DNA of 46,863 nt from an uncultured Clostridia bacterium (GCA_946484175.1 CAMLSX010000014.1:1-46863); one strand, 5' to 3'. Positions 15,424-25,012 are shown, numbered from the stretch's first letter. The notes: generated by a model not told the origin, from the letters alone. Numbers and translations are program-made.

Positions 15424-16380
15424 TTACACCAGATGACAGGCCACAAAATGGCCCGGACGTGCTTCCTTGAGCACCGGAGTCTCTTTACGGCACCGGTCGG
15501 TGGCGTTGGGGCAGCGGTTGGCAAAGGGGCAGCCCGGCTTGGGATTGATGGGGCTGGGCACGTCGCCGGAAAGCACCTGCGCCTTCTTCTGGGCTTCCTT
15601 ATCCGGGTCGGGAATCGGCACGGAGGACAGAAGCGCTTTACTGTAGGGATGCAGGGTGTGGTCATAGATCTCGTCACTGTCTGCCAGTTCTACCAAGTTG
15701 CCCAGGTACATAACGGCAATACGGTCGGAGATATACTTGACAATGTTCAGGTCATGGGCGATGAACATATAGGTCAGGCCCATCTTATTCTGCAAATCCT
15801 TCAGCAGGTTGATAATCTGGCTCTGAATGGAAACGTCCAGAGCGGAAATGGGCTCGTCGCACACGATGAACTCGGGCTCGATGGCCAGCGCACGGGCAAT
15901 GCCGATACGCTGGCGCTGGCCGCCGGAAAACTCGTGCGGGAAGCGGTTTGCATGCTCACGGTTCAAACCGACGGTTTCCAGCAGCTCATACACGCGCTGC
16001 TGACGCTTCTCTTTGTCGTACATATTGTGGATTTCCATACCCTCTGCAATGATGGTACCCACGGTCATACGGGGGTTCAAAGAAGCATAGGGATCCTGGA
16101 AAATAATCTGTGCCTTACGGGAATAGGCAAAACGGTCTTTGGTGTGCTTCAGATTGACTTCCTTGTCACGGTACAGAATCTTACCCTTGGTGGGGTGGTA
16201 GATACCCATCACCACGCGGCCCATGGTGGACTTACCGCAGCCGGATTCACCTACAACACCCAATGTCTCGCCCTTGTAGATGTCGAGAGAAACATTATTG
16301 ACAGCCACCAGTGTCTGGCGGGGGCCAACATGGAAATGCTTGGATACGTTTTCCAGTGTAATCAGCTTTTCCTTTTCCAT
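15424..16380 (-). CDS. oppF: Oligopeptide ABC transporter ATP-binding protein OppF
   Basis: A 318-residue ABC ATPase. Walker A is GESGCGKST (about 44-52), the signature is FSGGQRQRIGIARAL, and Walker B is FIVCDEP. The C-terminal GCPFANRCP block with CR and CH cysteines is the oligopeptide/dipeptide-transporter C-terminal motif that can hold an iron-sulfur cluster in related proteins. It energises peptide uptake together with OppD at the inner face of the membrane. Its ATG overlaps the oppD stop by one base (TAATG). Confidence 0.94.
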   Translation of the reverse strand: MEKEKLITLENVSKHFHVGPRQTLVAVNNVSLDIYKGETLGVVGESGCGKSTMGRVVMGIYHPTKGKILYRDKEVNLKHTKDRFAYSRKAQIIFQDPYASLNPRMTVGTIIAEGMEIHNMYDKEKRQQRVYELLETVGLNREHANRFPHEFSGGQRQRIGIARALAIEPEFIVCDEPISALDVSIQSQIINLLKDLQNKMGLTYMFIAHDLNIVKYISDRIAVMYLGNLVELADSDEIYDHTLHPYSKALLSSVPIPDPDKEAQKKAQVLSGDVPSPINPKPGCPFANRCPNATDRCRKETPVLKEARPGHFVACHLV

Positions 16381-17378
16381 TATGCCTTATCCTCCTTTCC
16401 GGGGAAGTCAGGATGCAGCCGCCAGCAGGCAGCGGTATGACCCTCTCCCACGGTAAACACGGGAGGCTGGTTGTTTTTGCAAATCTTCATGCAATGCTGG
16501 CAGCGGCTGGCGAATGCACAACCCTTGGGCGGTGCAAACAAATCGGGAGGAGTACCGGGAATAGAAACCAGCTCCTCGTCGCGGCTAGTCTCCACGGTAG
16601 GAAGGCTGCGCAGCAGAGCGGCGGTATAGGGATGGCTGGGACGATAAAAAATATCCTGAGAGGTTCCCTGTTCCACCACTTTACCGGCATACATAACAGC
16701 CACGCGGTCGGCCAGGTTGGCTACAACGCCCAGGTCATGGGTAATCAAAATGATAGCGGTGCCGGTTTCCTCACGAATTTTGCCCATCAGCTGCATGATC
16801 TGTGCCTGAATGGTCACGTCCAGAGCAGTGGTAGGTTCGTCAGCAATCAGCAGCTTGGGATTGCAGGAAAGTGCCATAGCAATCATGGCACGCTGACGCA
16901 TACCGCCGGAAAATTCATGGGGATACTGATCGGCGCGTTCCTCTGCGTTGGGAATCTGCACCAGCTTCAGCAGGCGGATCGCCTCTTCCCGGCATTTTGC
17001 ACCGGAAAGCTTCTTGTGCTTATGCAGGGTCTCGGTGATCTGCTTGCCCACTTTCATGGTGGGATTCAGACAGGTCATGGGGTCCTGGAAAATCATGCTC
17101 ACCAGCTGGCCGCGGATGTTCTGCATCTCCTTTTCGCTGGCAGCAACGATATCCTTGCCGCACAGCTCCAAGGTGCCTTCTTTAATGCGGGCCGGAGGCA
17201 TGGGGTTCAGCTTCATAATGGTTTTTGCGGTAACGCTCTTGCCGCAGCCGGATTCACCGACGATTGCCAGCACTTCGCCTTCCTCCACATGAAGGGAAAC
17301 GCCGCGGACAGCGTGAACTTCACCTGCATAGGTGTCAAAGGAAACGTGGAGATTTTCAATCTTTAATACATCTGCCAT
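16380..17378 (-). CDS. oppD: Oligopeptide ABC transporter ATP-binding protein OppD
   Basis: A 332-residue partner ATPase of OppF. Walker A GESGCGKSV, signature FSGGMRQRAMIAMAL and Walker B LLIADEPTTALD are all intact. The C-terminus has the same Cys-containing motif (GCAFASRCQHCM). A strong AGGAGG site precedes the ATG by about 10 bases; the gap to oppC is 6 bases. Part of the oppBCDF operon. Confidence 0.94.
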   Translation of the reverse strand: MADVLKIENLHVSFDTYAGEVHAVRGVSLHVEEGEVLAIVGESGCGKSVTAKTIMKLNPMPPARIKEGTLELCGKDIVAASEKEMQNIRGQLVSMIFQDPMTCLNPTMKVGKQITETLHKHKKLSGAKCREEAIRLLKLVQIPNAEERADQYPHEFSGGMRQRAMIAMALSCNPKLLIADEPTTALDVTIQAQIMQLMGKIREETGTAIILITHDLGVVANLADRVAVMYAGKVVEQGTSQDIFYRPSHPYTAALLRSLPTVETSRDEELVSIPGTPPDLFAPPKGCAFASRCQHCMKICKNNQPPVFTVGEGHTAACWRLHPDFPGKEDKA

Positions 17379-17384
17379 CTTCCA

Positions 17385-18398
17385 TTACCTCCTTAACTTC
17401 GGGTCAAATGCATCCCGCAGCTGGTCACCCAGCAGGTTGAAGGACAGCATAGTGAAGCAGATAAACAGTGCCGGGAACAGAAGCTCTGTGGGATAAATCT
17501 GGAAATTCAGAATGCCGTCGTTGGCCAGAATACCCCAGGAAGTTTCGGGAGGAGCGATACCCAGACCCAGCATGGACAGGAAAGCTTCCGTAAAGATGAT
17601 AGCCGGAATATCCAGCGTAATATTGACGATGATCACACTCAGAATATTGGGAACCAGATGGCGGGCAATAATGCGGCGGGGCTTGGCGCCCATAGCCTGA
17701 GCGGCAATGAGGAACTCCTGTCCTTTCAGCGCAATCACCTGACCACGCACCAGACGAGCCATACCCGTCCAACCGGTGATGGAATATGCGATGATAATGG
17801 TTACCAGGCCGCGGGGCAGAACCACCATCAGCAGCATAACGATAATCAGATAAGGAATACCGCTGATAACTTCCAGGATACGCATCATGACATTATCAAC
17901 TGAACCGCCAAAATAACCGGAAACACCGCCATAAATGATACCCATCACACAATCAATGAGTGCCACTGCTGCGGCAACAATCAGAGAAACACGGGCGCCG
18001 CACCAGATACGGACAAAGATATCACGTCCCAGAGAATCCGTACCAAACAGATGAACCTGTCCATTTACCGGATCGACACACATCGGCGGCTGATGAATGA
18101 AGGTGATATTCTGGTCATTCATGCCAAATGGTGAGAAAATCGGTACAAAAATTGCACCTAAAATCAAAAGAGTCAAAATTCCAATGCAGACAACTGCTAC
18201 CTTACTGCGGCGCAAACGGCTCATGGCATCCTGCCAGAAGCTGATGGAAGGGCGCACGATGGATTCCATGGAAGCGCTGTCTGTTCCAACTGCTTCAAAC
18301 TCAGATGCATCAATGGAGCTTTCTGCATCATATACTGCAGCAGCTGTATCCACAACAGGCTCAAAGGGAGCCTTTTTCTTAATACTGAAAAGTCCCAC
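17385..18398 (-). CDS. oppC: Oligopeptide ABC transporter permease OppC
   Basis: A 337-residue inner-membrane permease. After a long hydrophilic N-terminus (about 70 residues, rich in Ala/Glu/Ser) there are six hydrophobic segments, the EAA loop (EFLIAAQAMGAKPRRIIARH, about 230-250) that docks onto the ATPases, and the OppC-type N-terminal helix VVCIGILTLLILGAIFVPIF. The start is GTG, 8 bases after AAAGGAG. The gap to oppB is 5 bases. It pairs with OppB to form the channel for peptides. Confidence 0.93.
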   Translation of the reverse strand: MGLFSIKKKAPFEPVVDTAAAVYDAESSIDASEFEAVGTDSASMESIVRPSISFWQDAMSRLRRSKVAVVCIGILTLLILGAIFVPIFSPFGMNDQNITFIHQPPMCVDPVNGQVHLFGTDSLGRDIFVRIWCGARVSLIVAAAVALIDCVMGIIYGGVSGYFGGSVDNVMMRILEVISGIPYLIIVMLLMVVLPRGLVTIIIAYSITGWTGMARLVRGQVIALKGQEFLIAAQAMGAKPRRIIARHLVPNILSVIIVNITLDIPAIIFTEAFLSMLGLGIAPPETSWGILANDGILNFQIYPTELLFPALFICFTMLSFNLLGDQLRDAFDPKLRR

Positions 18399-18403
18399 AG
18401 GCT

Positions 18404-19360
18404 TTACTCCTTTCCGCCAGTCAGCTTGACACGAGGATCAATCAGACCATACAAAATATCCACAACCAGGTTTGCAAGCACCAGGAATGCACCATAGAAC
18501 ATGGTTGTACCTGCAATCAGGGGATAGTCATTCTGCTGCACGCACTGAACAAAATGACGGCCCATACCGGGAATGGTGAAGATGTTCTCAACTACAAAAG
18601 TACCGGTGAGCAGAGCCGCTACCAGCGGACCCAAAACGGTAATCACAGGCATCAGGGCGTTGCGCACCGCGTGCTTCCAGATAATTGCTTTCTGGGAAAG
18701 ACCCTTTGCCTTTGCGGTCATAATGTAATCCTGTCCCAATACATCCAGCATACTGGTTCGCATCAAACGGCTGATGGTTGCCATGGAACCGAACGCCAAC
18801 GCGAAAGATGGAAGAATTTTACTGTTCATATCAGCCCATCCCACAACGGCGAATACCTGCACACCGGTGGCCTGCATGAGCTTCAATCCAAGGAAATATT
18901 GTAAAAGAGAACCTACTACGAAGGAAGGCACAGAAACGCCGATCAGTGCAATGAACATTGTCAGGCTGTCCCAGACCGTTCCGCGCTTGACAGCGGCGAC
19001 AATTCCCAGGAGAACGCCCATGATAAATGCAAAAATCAGTGCACGCATACCCAATTCCAAAGAAACCGGGAAGGACTCTGCAATGATGTCTGTCATGGCA
19101 CGGCCATTACGCAGAGAAGTGCCAAGATCCCCCTGGAGAATACGTCCAAAGTAAATCAGATACTGTTCCCAAAGCGGTTTATCCATACCATACTTTGCAA
19201 ACAAAGCCTGTTTGGTCTCCTCAGGAATGGCTTTACCGCCGGTAAAGGGGTCGCCGGGCAGCAAACGCATGAGGAAAAAGGTTACGGTAATCAGTGCCCA
19301 TACCGTAATTGCTGCATACAAAATCCGCTTGAGGATGTACATCAGCTGTTTTGAATTCAA
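18404..19360 (-). CDS. oppB: Oligopeptide ABC transporter permease OppB
   Basis: A 318-residue permease with six membrane segments; LPGDPFTG near residue 35 and the EAA loop DYIMTAKAKGLSQKAIIWKH (about 217-236) are typical of OppB/DppB. The start is TTG at 19360, 10 bases after AAGGGA; an ATG at 19342 has no ribosome site. First gene of oppBCDF, with its own promoter downstream of the oppA terminator. Confidence 0.93.
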   Translation of the reverse strand: MNSKQLMYILKRILYAAITVWALITVTFFLMRLLPGDPFTGGKAIPEETKQALFAKYGMDKPLWEQYLIYFGRILQGDLGTSLRNGRAMTDIIAESFPVSLELGMRALIFAFIMGVLLGIVAAVKRGTVWDSLTMFIALIGVSVPSFVVGSLLQYFLGLKLMQATGVQVFAVVGWADMNSKILPSFALAFGSMATISRLMRTSMLDVLGQDYIMTAKAKGLSQKAIIWKHAVRNALMPVITVLGPLVAALLTGTFVVENIFTIPGMGRHFVQCVQQNDYPLIAGTTMFYGAFLVLANLVVDILYGLIDPRVKLTGGKE

Positions 19361-19456
19361 ACGAAATCATTCCCTTCTGAAAAATATCTATTATAAAAGG
19401 TATTTTGCAGGCAGATACCATACAAACCCCTGTTGGCAAAAGTTTCGGATTTGATT

Positions 19457-19485
19457 AGTATACCACATTCGAAAGAATTTGGCAA
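19457..19485 (-). promoter_or_regulatory. Promoter of oppBCDF
   Basis: Minus strand TTGCCA (19480-19485), 17 bases, TATACT (19457-19462). It lies between the hairpins that follow oppA and the oppB start, giving the permease/ATPase genes their own transcript with a leader of about 90 bases. Confidence 0.7.
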
Positions 19486-19490
19486 AAAAA

Positions 19491-19546
19491 TTGCTTATGA
19501 AAACCGCAAAATTTCAGTGATTTGAATTTTGCGGTTTTCATAAGCA
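19491..19546. other. 23-bp perfect inverted repeat between oppA and oppB
   Basis: The arms 19491-19513 and 19524-19546 are exact complements around a 10-base loop. They overlap the edge of the oppA terminator and lie just upstream of the oppB -35 box. Either a strong second transcription stop, an mRNA 3'-end stabiliser for oppA, or a protein-binding site. Confidence 0.75.
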
Positions 19547-19579
19547 AAAAGAGCCACATGTATTCCATATGGCTCTTTT
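19545..19579 (-). terminator. Terminator of oppA
   Basis: Minus strand AAAAAGAGCCATATG, loop, CATGTGGCTCTTTTT. It starts 43 bases after the oppA stop. Confidence 0.8.
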
Positions 19580-19622
19580 TGCAATTCGTCTATCAGATTT
19601 CGGAAAATGGATTCTCCGATTC

Positions 19623-21341
19623 TTACTTCACGATTTCTGCGCCATCACAGAAGTCAAACTCCTGGAAGCCGGTACGGGTCATACCGGAAATCTTGTTGGA
19701 CTTCGCATAGTTGACAACGCTGAAGTACAGCGGATACACAACACAGTCTTCCTTAATCAGAATGGTCTCGGCCTGCTGCATGATCTCCTGACGCTTGGCA
19801 GCATCCACTTCATTCATGGCCTGCTTCATCAGATCGTTGTACTCTTTGCCCTCATACTTGCCGTAGTTGTTGCCATTGCCGATCATGAACATATCCAGGA
19901 AAGTCATGGCATCATTGTAGTCAGGGGACCAACCAGCAAACACGATATCGAAGTCGCCGGTCTCCATCACAGACAGACGGGCCTTAAAAGCCATGGGCTT
20001 AATTTCTACGTTAATGCCCAGAACCTTTTCCCACTGGCTCTGGAAGTACTCAGCTTCCTTACGGGCGCCGGACTGGTCATCGCACACATATTCCAGAGTA
20101 CCAATCTCGTCCACAGTCATGCCCAGCTCCTTCAGACCTTCGTCGAACAGAGCCTTTGCACCAGCGGTATCATGGTCCAGCAAATCGTCGCGGCCATCCA
20201 CATACTTGCCGTTATTGGCACCGTTAATGGAGGTAGGAACCAGACCATTGGCAACCACAGAGCCGTTGGCAACAACGTTCTCTACATAAGCCTTGGGGTC
20301 GATTGCATTGCCCAGAGCCATACGGACTTTGGCATTGCTCATGATCTTGTTGCCCTTGAGATTATACTGGAAATACCAGGCACCGTTATCAGTATAAGAA
20401 TAAACGGGCTCGTTCATGGTCTGCAGCTGCTTCACCTGCTCAGCGTTCACGTTGATGCAGTCCACCTGGCCAGCCTGGAAAGCGTTCAGACGGGTGTTGG
20501 CGTCGGTCATCATCGTATACTTGATTTTCGGAATCTTGATGGAATCTGCATCATAGAAATCCTCGTTCTTGGTGAGGGTGATGTGGTCGTCGTGTACCCA
20601 CTCGCTGATGTAGTAGGGGCCGTTGTAAGCCATGGTATCGACGTCCTTGTTGTACATGGAAGTACCATCAGCATTTTTACCGGCAGCCTCATAAATCTTC
20701 TGGTTTACAGGCAGGTAGCTCTGGAAAGCAAACAGGTTCAGCGCATAAGCCAGAGGAGTGTTGAAGGTAACTTCCAGAGTGTAGTCATCCAGAGCCTTGC
20801 AGCCCAGATCCTCTTCCTTGCACTCGCCAGCAAAGAATTTGTCGCCGTTCTTGATGTTGTTGTACAGGATAAAGCCATATACAGAAGCAGTCTCCTTCTT
20901 CATGGCAATCGTCCAAGCATACACAAAGTCGTGAGCGGTAACCGGGTCACCGTTGTTCCACTTAGCATCCTTACGAAGCTTGAAGGTGTAGGTCAGGCCG
21001 TCTTCGCTGACAGTGGTTTTCTCTGCCAGATCCGGAACAGGCTGATCGTTCTCGTCCAGCTTGTACAGACCAGCGGTGGTCATGCGCAGGATGTCGGCAG
21101 AAGCCACGTCAGAAGTGGTGGTGGGGTTCATGTCCGGCACATCAGCACGCAGGTCAACCGTAACCATATCGGCATCGGGAGTACCAGGATAATTGCTCTT
21201 CTTGTCAGTGGTTCCTTCCTCGGAAGAAGTGGTGCTGCTGTTATCGCCAGAAGCGCTGGAGCTGTCAGACGGTGCAGAAGAACAACCGGCGGCAGAAACA
21301 GCCATCAGGCCAGCAAGCAGCAAAGCCAAAAGCTTTTTCAT
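19623..21341 (-). CDS. oppA: Oligopeptide-binding lipoprotein OppA (SBP family 5)
   Basis: A 572-residue extracellular peptide-binding protein. The N-terminus is a lipoprotein signal peptide (MKKLLALLLAGLMAVSAAGC, lipobox SAAGC), then a Ser/Thr/Asp-rich tether, then the family 5 solute-binding domain: LRKDAKWNNGDPVTAHDFVYAW (about 120-140) is the family signature. It captures peptides and delivers them to OppBC. GGAGGG precedes the ATG by 8 bases. It is transcribed alone from a strong promoter and ends in a terminator before oppB, which would yield more binding protein than transporter, as is common for opp systems. Confidence 0.94.
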   Translation of the reverse strand: MKKLLALLLAGLMAVSAAGCSSAPSDSSSASGDNSSTTSSEEGTTDKKSNYPGTPDADMVTVDLRADVPDMNPTTTSDVASADILRMTTAGLYKLDENDQPVPDLAEKTTVSEDGLTYTFKLRKDAKWNNGDPVTAHDFVYAWTIAMKKETASVYGFILYNNIKNGDKFFAGECKEEDLGCKALDDYTLEVTFNTPLAYALNLFAFQSYLPVNQKIYEAAGKNADGTSMYNKDVDTMAYNGPYYISEWVHDDHITLTKNEDFYDADSIKIPKIKYTMMTDANTRLNAFQAGQVDCINVNAEQVKQLQTMNEPVYSYTDNGAWYFQYNLKGNKIMSNAKVRMALGNAIDPKAYVENVVANGSVVANGLVPTSINGANNGKYVDGRDDLLDHDTAGAKALFDEGLKELGMTVDEIGTLEYVCDDQSGARKEAEYFQSQWEKVLGINVEIKPMAFKARLSVMETGDFDIVFAGWSPDYNDAMTFLDMFMIGNGNNYGKYEGKEYNDLMKQAMNEVDAAKRQEIMQQAETILIKEDCVVYPLYFSVVNYAKSNKISGMTRTGFQEFDFCDGAEIVK

Positions 21342-21385
21342 TTCAAATTCCCTCCATATGAATTTTAGGGTTTTACCTCTTGCAT

Positions 21386-21414
21386 ATCATACTGCAAATC
21401 AATTCATTTTTCAA
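21386..21414 (-). promoter_or_regulatory. Promoter of oppA
   Basis: Minus strand TTGAAA (21409-21414), 17 bases, TATGAT (21386-21391), about 45 bases before the start codon. Confidence 0.7.
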
Positions 21415-22067
21415 GGTAAAATCCAAAATCTTTCTCTGTATACACGCGGAAACTGTGGAAGAATCTTTGTATATTTTTTGTGCATATTGCAATATTTTTC
21501 CTGTAGAGAATTATATCGCAATTTTTAATTATTGATATTGCACAAAACTTACTAATACTTTTTATTTTCTGATTTGAATATGGAAGACCTTCTTTCGTTA
21601 TCTGCTAATTTTACTGATTTTTGTTGACTAAAAAAACCATTTTCTTTAGCAAAGAAACCGAAAAACCTCCTGTTTTTTTACCTTTTTTCAAGCTTAACCG
21701 CGCGCAAAAGCCTATTTTGTATTTTTATTACTTTGTGCAAGATGACAGAAAATAACTGTCCTCTTCTCATAAGCAAACGGGTACTTTGTCCTCGTGCAAA
21801 AAGCACCTGTATTTCCAAAAGGGAATTTTCTTCCCTTTGTCCATCAAAGAAAAGCGTTTGAAAAGAAAACAGAAAATTTTGCCAATTAAGATGGACATAC
21901 CTTGCCTCTCTTTCAAAAATTATTTATTTTTTGTAAAATTCTTGCTATAAATGAAGGATTAGGCATTGTTTTTTGCATTTTGATACTTATGATTTTTATT
22001 TTTGCCCTTTCCTTCCCAAGATTTCATCCTATGTATGCTTGAATCATATTCATGCATAAATAATCAC
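21415..22067. other. 653-base AT-rich non-coding region upstream of oppA
   Basis: No open frame with coding character was found on either strand. It contains an imperfect inverted repeat of about 18 bp (TTTTGTGCATATTG at 21476 onwards against the complement of ATATTGCACAAAA ending at 21547), a second small one (GACAG/CTGTC near 21745-21761) and two TTGCAC words on the minus strand. It may hold oppA control sites, a small RNA or decayed sequence; I cannot assign it. Confidence 0.4.
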
Positions 22068-22103
22068 AAAAAACGCTGCATGACGGAATCCGTACATGCA
22101 GCG
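22068..22103 (-). terminator. Terminator of the cstA remnant
   Basis: CGCTGCATG (22074 onwards) pairs with CATGCAGCG (to 22103); on the minus strand six T follow. Confidence 0.8.
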
Positions 22104-22125
22104 GCATAAATTGAATTCTCTAAAA

Positions 22126-22876
22126 TCAGGCAGCTGTGACAGGCGCCTCTTCTTTGCCACAAAGCTTTTTCACACCCTGGATGACAACCACGACGCCCAA
22201 GGCCAGAATTAGCACAGCAAATACCAGCTGCAGGCATGCGCCCCATGCGGTCAGCACACTCGCACCATTAACCATAGTGGTCATACCGGAAACCCAGGCA
22301 TAGGTACCGTCAACCAGACCAGCGGTCAGCTGCCAGATGGTCATGGCCAGTGCGGTGAAGGTTACAGCGATCATCACGACCATGGGAATCCACAGCATGA
22401 AGCCCTTGCGCTTGGTGCGCTTGAGGAACACAGCGCAAGCCACCAGTGCCAATGCAGACAGCAGCTGGTTGGCAGAGCCGAACAACGGCCAGATGGAAGC
22501 ATAACCAGCTATACTCTTCAATAATATAACCAATGGTACGTCCCTTGTTCTTAACAGAAGCGTACATGGAAACAAAGTCCTGTACCGCACCGAAGAACAC
22601 GCCGCCGATGAGCACCCACAGCAGCACCGGAACCCAGCCGAAAATAGCAGCCTGAATGGGCCCGTTGATGGGACCGGCGCCCGCAATAGACGCAAACTGA
22701 TGGCCAAATACCACATTGGTATCAGCCGGAACATAGTCAACACCGTCTTCCAGTTCATAAGCCGGCGTTTTTGCGTTAGGATCAATGCCCCAGGTCTTGG
22801 CGAGGTAACGGCCATAAATCAGGTACGCACCGCCCAAAACCACAATGGCAATGATCATCATGAGCAAACCGTTCAT
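22126..22876 (-). pseudogene. cstA: Carbon starvation protein CstA, internal deletion with frameshift
   Basis: The first frame (ATG at 22876, 8 bases after AGGAGG) encodes the CstA N-terminus: two membrane segments, GIDPNAKTPAYELEDGVDYVP, FGHQFASIAGAGPINGP and KNKGRTIGYIIEEY. Near 22505-22520 CstA similarity stops in that frame and resumes in another with WPLFGSANQLLSALALVACA and the last three membrane segments, which belong to the C-terminus. The whole locus is about 750 bases against roughly 1.4-2 kb for an intact gene, so several hundred codons are missing and the two parts are out of frame. CstA is a peptide/pyruvate transporter induced by starvation. Its promoter-proximal ribosome site and its terminator remain, which points to a recent loss or an assembly collapse. 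Confidence 0.85.
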
Positions 22877-23089
22877 TATGATGACCTCCTGTTTTGTTGC
22901 TCTGTATCTACAGAACATACAGATTGAGATTTCCCCTCATCAAGTTCTCTTGTCATACTATTTTACTACCCATCAGACAACGTGTTAATAAATCGGAAAT
23001 GATAAATTCATATTTTATTCATAAGTGCAAAAGAAATCGTCAATAAAAGAAATTTATACGCAAAATAACAAAGACTTGAAAAAGACATA

Positions 23090-23120
23090 CAAAAAAGCCC
23101 CTTCCAATAAGGAAGGGGCT
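23090..23120 (-). terminator. Terminator of the GH125 gene
   Basis: AGCCCCTTCC and GGAAGGGGCT (23096-23120) with a 5-base loop; minus-strand T-run at 23090-23096. The rest of the gap 22877-23089 is AT-rich and shows nothing else clear. Confidence 0.85.
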
Positions 23121-23141
23121 CAGCCTGTTAAATTTCAGCTG

Positions 23142-24419
23142 TCAATCCAGATCGCCCTGTTCCAGGCAGAACATCACGAACTCACTGAACAGAGAGTTCG
23201 ACCAGGCAAACCACGGGCGGGTAAATTTGCTGGGGTCATCTTTATGGAAACCCTCATGCATAAAACCTGTACCAGCGTCGCTGTTCTCCAACATATCCAG
23301 CAGCTGAAGGCGTTCTTCACGGCTGGTGCTGGTCAGGCCCTGCATGGAAAGGGCAATGTGCCAAATGTACTCCGGCGGCGTATGGGGGCTGCCCACACCT
23401 TTTGCAAAGCTGCCCTCAAAGTAGAAGGGGTTCTCTTCGCTGAGCACATAACGGCGGGTATTCTGGTACACTTCGTCTTTGGGGTCGCAGTATCCCAGAT
23501 ACGGGATAGACAGCAGGCTGGGAACGTTTGCATCATCCATATGGACATAGTTTCCAAGGCCGTCGGTCTCATAGGCATAGATCTTACCGAATTTGGGATG
23601 GTCTACTACGCCGTAATTTTCGATGCCTTCACGAATCTCATTAGCCAGCATCTCTGCTTCATTGGCCAGCGCTTCATCGTTGGCAACCGTGCGGCAGATC
23701 TCAGCCAAATAGCCCAGCACCACACAGGCGAACATATTGGAAGGAACCAGGTAGGGGTATACGCAGGAATCATCGCTGGGACGGAAACCGCACCAGGTCA
23801 TGCCGGTCACTGCGCAGGGGGCTCCCTTGCCGTTGTGGCTCAGGGTATCGCGTTCCCATTTGGTATCGCGGATAAAATAGTAATCGGAATCCTCCGCATG
23901 GTTCTGCTCTTTCTCCCACAGCCCCACAATCAGCTCCATAGTATCGAAGAAGTTCTGGTCAAAAATATCGGTGCGGCCGGTCGTCTTCCAGAACAGCCAG
24001 GCCAGTTGGATAGGATAGCACAGGGAATCGATCTCATACTTGCGTTCCCACACCCAAGGGCCTTGACGGGGGTCATCCTCTTCCCAGCACTGGTTGTTGG
24101 GAGCGGAGTTGAAAGCGTTGGCATAGGGGTCGATATTGATAAAAGCCAGCTGACGGCGGATCAGGCCGGCAATCAGGTCGGAAACATCCTGCTGGTGGGC
24201 GGCAAGCGGCAGGTAATGGCGCACCTGTGCAGTGGAATCGCGCAGCCACATAGCCGGAATATCGCCGGTCAGCACAAAGGTGGTTCCGTCTTCCATCTCG
24301 CGGACAGTGGTATCCATGGTGTTGGGATAGCAATTGCGGAACAGTTCTGCCAGCTTAGGACGTGCAGCCAGCTTTTCGCAAATACGGTCAATTTCAGGTT
24401 TCAGATTGGGTAATGCCAT
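23142..24419 (-). CDS. Glycoside hydrolase family 125 (exo-alpha-1,6-mannosidase)
   Basis: A 425-residue (alpha/alpha)6 barrel enzyme. [22 protein letters not shown] (about 48-69) is the family's substrate-binding signature. FRPSDDSC supplies D217, the likely general acid, and GFMHEGF supplies E389, the likely base; both fit the spacing of the characterised Clostridium perfringens enzyme (D220/E393). GH125 enzymes need no metal and remove alpha-1,6-mannose from N-glycan-type substrates. There is no signal peptide, so it works on imported mannosides. GAGGAG precedes the ATG by 10 bases. It is 65 bases downstream of the cyclophilin gene and may be co-transcribed with it. Confidence 0.92.
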   Translation of the reverse strand: MALPNLKPEIDRICEKLAARPKLAELFRNCYPNTMDTTVREMEDGTTFVLTGDIPAMWLRDSTAQVRHYLPLAAHQQDVSDLIAGLIRRQLAFINIDPYANAFNSAPNNQCWEEDDPRQGPWVWERKYEIDSLCYPIQLAWLFWKTTGRTDIFDQNFFDTMELIVGLWEKEQNHAEDSDYYFIRDTKWERDTLSHNGKGAPCAVTGMTWCGFRPSDDSCVYPYLVPSNMFACVVLGYLAEICRTVANDEALANEAEMLANEIREGIENYGVVDHPKFGKIYAYETDGLGNYVHMDDANVPSLLSIPYLGYCDPKDEVYQNTRRYVLSEENPFYFEGSFAKGVGSPHTPPEYIWHIALSMQGLTSTSREERLQLLDMLENSDAGTGFMHEGFHKDDPSKFTRPWFAWSNSLFSEFVMFCLEQGDLD

Positions 24420-24484
24420 TTTTCAAACACTCCTCATTTATAATCTTGTGCCTCTCTGCACAATTTCTAAAGAATTCACTTCCA

Positions 24485-25012
24485 TTATCCGCGTTCCGGT
24501 CCGGTTATCGGATCGCCGTACTCGACACCAAAAGTCTCTACGGTAACCTTTTCCATAACCTGATCTTCATAGGGGCGGTCGCTGTAATCGCGCTTTGCCA
24601 TCACGATAGCATCCACAACCTGCAAACCCTCGATCACTTTTCCGAAAGCTGCATACTGACCATCCAGATGCGGGGCATCCGCTACCATCACAAAGAACTG
24701 GGAACCAGCACTATTTGGACGCATGGAACGGGCCATAGAGAGCACGCCGCGTGTATGACGCAGATCATTTTTGAAACCATTTGCAGAAAATTCACCTTTG
24801 ATTCCATAACCGGGGCCGCCCATACCAGAGCCTTCGGGGTCGCCGCCCTGAATCATAAAGCCGGGGATTACACGATGAAAAATCGTTCCGTCATAAAAGC
24901 CCTTTTTTACAAGGGAAATAAAGTTGTTTACAGTATTGAGAGCGATCTCCGGATACAGCTCTGCCTTGAAAGTACCGGCAGTGGTCTGGAAAGTGACAAC
25001 TGGATTGTTCAT
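24485..25012 (-). CDS. Peptidyl-prolyl cis-trans isomerase, cyclophilin type
   Basis: A 175-residue cyclophilin. FHRVIPGFMIQGGDP (about 48-62) contains the catalytic Arg, and SMARSMRPNSAGSQFFVMVADAPHLDGQYAAFGKV is the rest of the active site with the conserved Gln and Phe. It speeds proline isomerisation during protein folding; with no signal peptide it is cytoplasmic. A long open frame continues upstream to 25945 but is only the antisense of the exonuclease gene. The ATG at 25012 follows GGAGG by 6 bases. A promoter lies at 25064-25092. Confidence 0.93.
   Translation of the reverse strand: MNNPVVTFQTTAGTFKAELYPEIALNTVNNFISLVKKGFYDGTIFHRVIPGFMIQGGDPEGSGMGGPGYGIKGEFSANGFKNDLRHTRGVLSMARSMRPNSAGSQFFVMVADAPHLDGQYAAFGKVIEGLQVVDAIVMAKRDYSDRPYEDQVMEKVTVETFGVEYGDPITGPERG

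Noticed and set aside
15433-17366. Long plus-strand frames opposite oppF and oppD
   Set aside because: Antisense of two ABC ATPases with intact Walker and signature motifs.
19569-21368. A 599-codon plus-strand open frame covering oppA
   Set aside because: It is the antisense of oppA, which has a signal peptide, family motifs, ribosome site, promoter and terminator. The plus frame has none of these and its composition is the mirror of a coding strand.
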